A stretch of 29,450 bases of DNA from an uncultured Ruminococcus sp. GTDB lineage: Bacteria; Bacillota; Clostridia; Oscillospirales; Ruminococcaceae. The notes below the pieces were generated by a model. The model ran no database searches. It was not told where the DNA came from and saw only the letters and a program-made list of their open reading frames with translations. The position numbers and the translations under genes were made by a program. Positions 29,410-29,450 of this stretch are shown piece by piece. Where the stretch lies: assembly GCA_946404705.1 (NCBI GenBank), contig CAMJES010000003.1, positions 1-29,450 of the forward strand, in the 5' to 3' direction. The stretch's first letter is position 1, and the number at the start of each line of letters is the position of its first letter.

Positions 29410-29450
29410 ATGGCAAACAGAAATCACGGTTTAAGCGAAAAGGAAATGGA
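29410..29450 (+). CDS. 5' end of a gene cut by the window edge
   Basis: ATG with a perfect GGAGG nine bases before it (29396-29400) opens MANRNHGLSEKEM and continues past the window end. Too short to identify. Its strong ribosome site and the dyad promoter upstream argue for a real gene. The polar N-terminus with Asn/Arg is compatible with a DNA-binding or mobilisation protein, but this is not evidence. Confidence 0.6.
   Translation, partial: MANRNHGLSEKEM

Overview
The window looks like the chromosome of a low-GC Clostridia bacterium, probably Ruminococcaceae/Oscillospiraceae. This is inferred from AGGAGG-type ribosome sites, SigA promoters of the TTGACA/TATAAT type, intrinsic terminators between most genes, and close family matches such as a Ruminococcus-type 4-O-beta-mannosyl-glucose phosphorylase. 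No rRNA gene or CRISPR array was seen.

Region 1 (1-5600, minus strand): intergenic direct repeats; a split cobalamin-dependent methionine synthase (catalytic protein and separate reactivation protein, translationally coupled by a TTGA overlap); an L-fucose/L-arabinose isomerase-family protein; a small lipoprotein. Region 2 (5770-13560): mannosylglucose phosphorylase (GH130), glutamine-dependent NAD synthetase, a Cache-type chemoreceptor, a cytidylate-kinase-like protein, and the AzlC/AzlD branched-chain amino acid exporter. Region 3 (13568-18924, minus strand): an HtrA-type membrane protease, a three-gene cassette (ECF sigma factor, membrane anti-sigma-like protein, VWA lipoprotein), and a HAD phosphatase.

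Region 4 (18934-25691, minus strand) is the most interesting part. It is one five-gene operon with a clear promoter at one end and a terminator at the other: a TerY-like VWA protein, a PP2C phosphatase, a protein kinase with a zinc ribbon and an FHA-like tail, a P-type-ATPase-like membrane protein in which every catalytic signature is degraded, and a TerD-domain protein with a beta-helix-like N-terminus. The first three genes form the known TerY-phosphatase-kinase triad. The pseudo-ATPase and the unusual TerD protein suggest a membrane-anchored phospho-signalling or stress module.

Region 5 (25770-29450): a tRNA-Pro(CGG) gene marks a change to visibly AT-richer DNA. Beyond it lie small hypothetical genes, a 644-residue orphan protein with a Cys-rich tail, a MITE-like or degenerate element, and the start of another gene cut by the window end. 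This has the look of an integrated or accessory segment beside a tRNA, but no integrase was found in the window.
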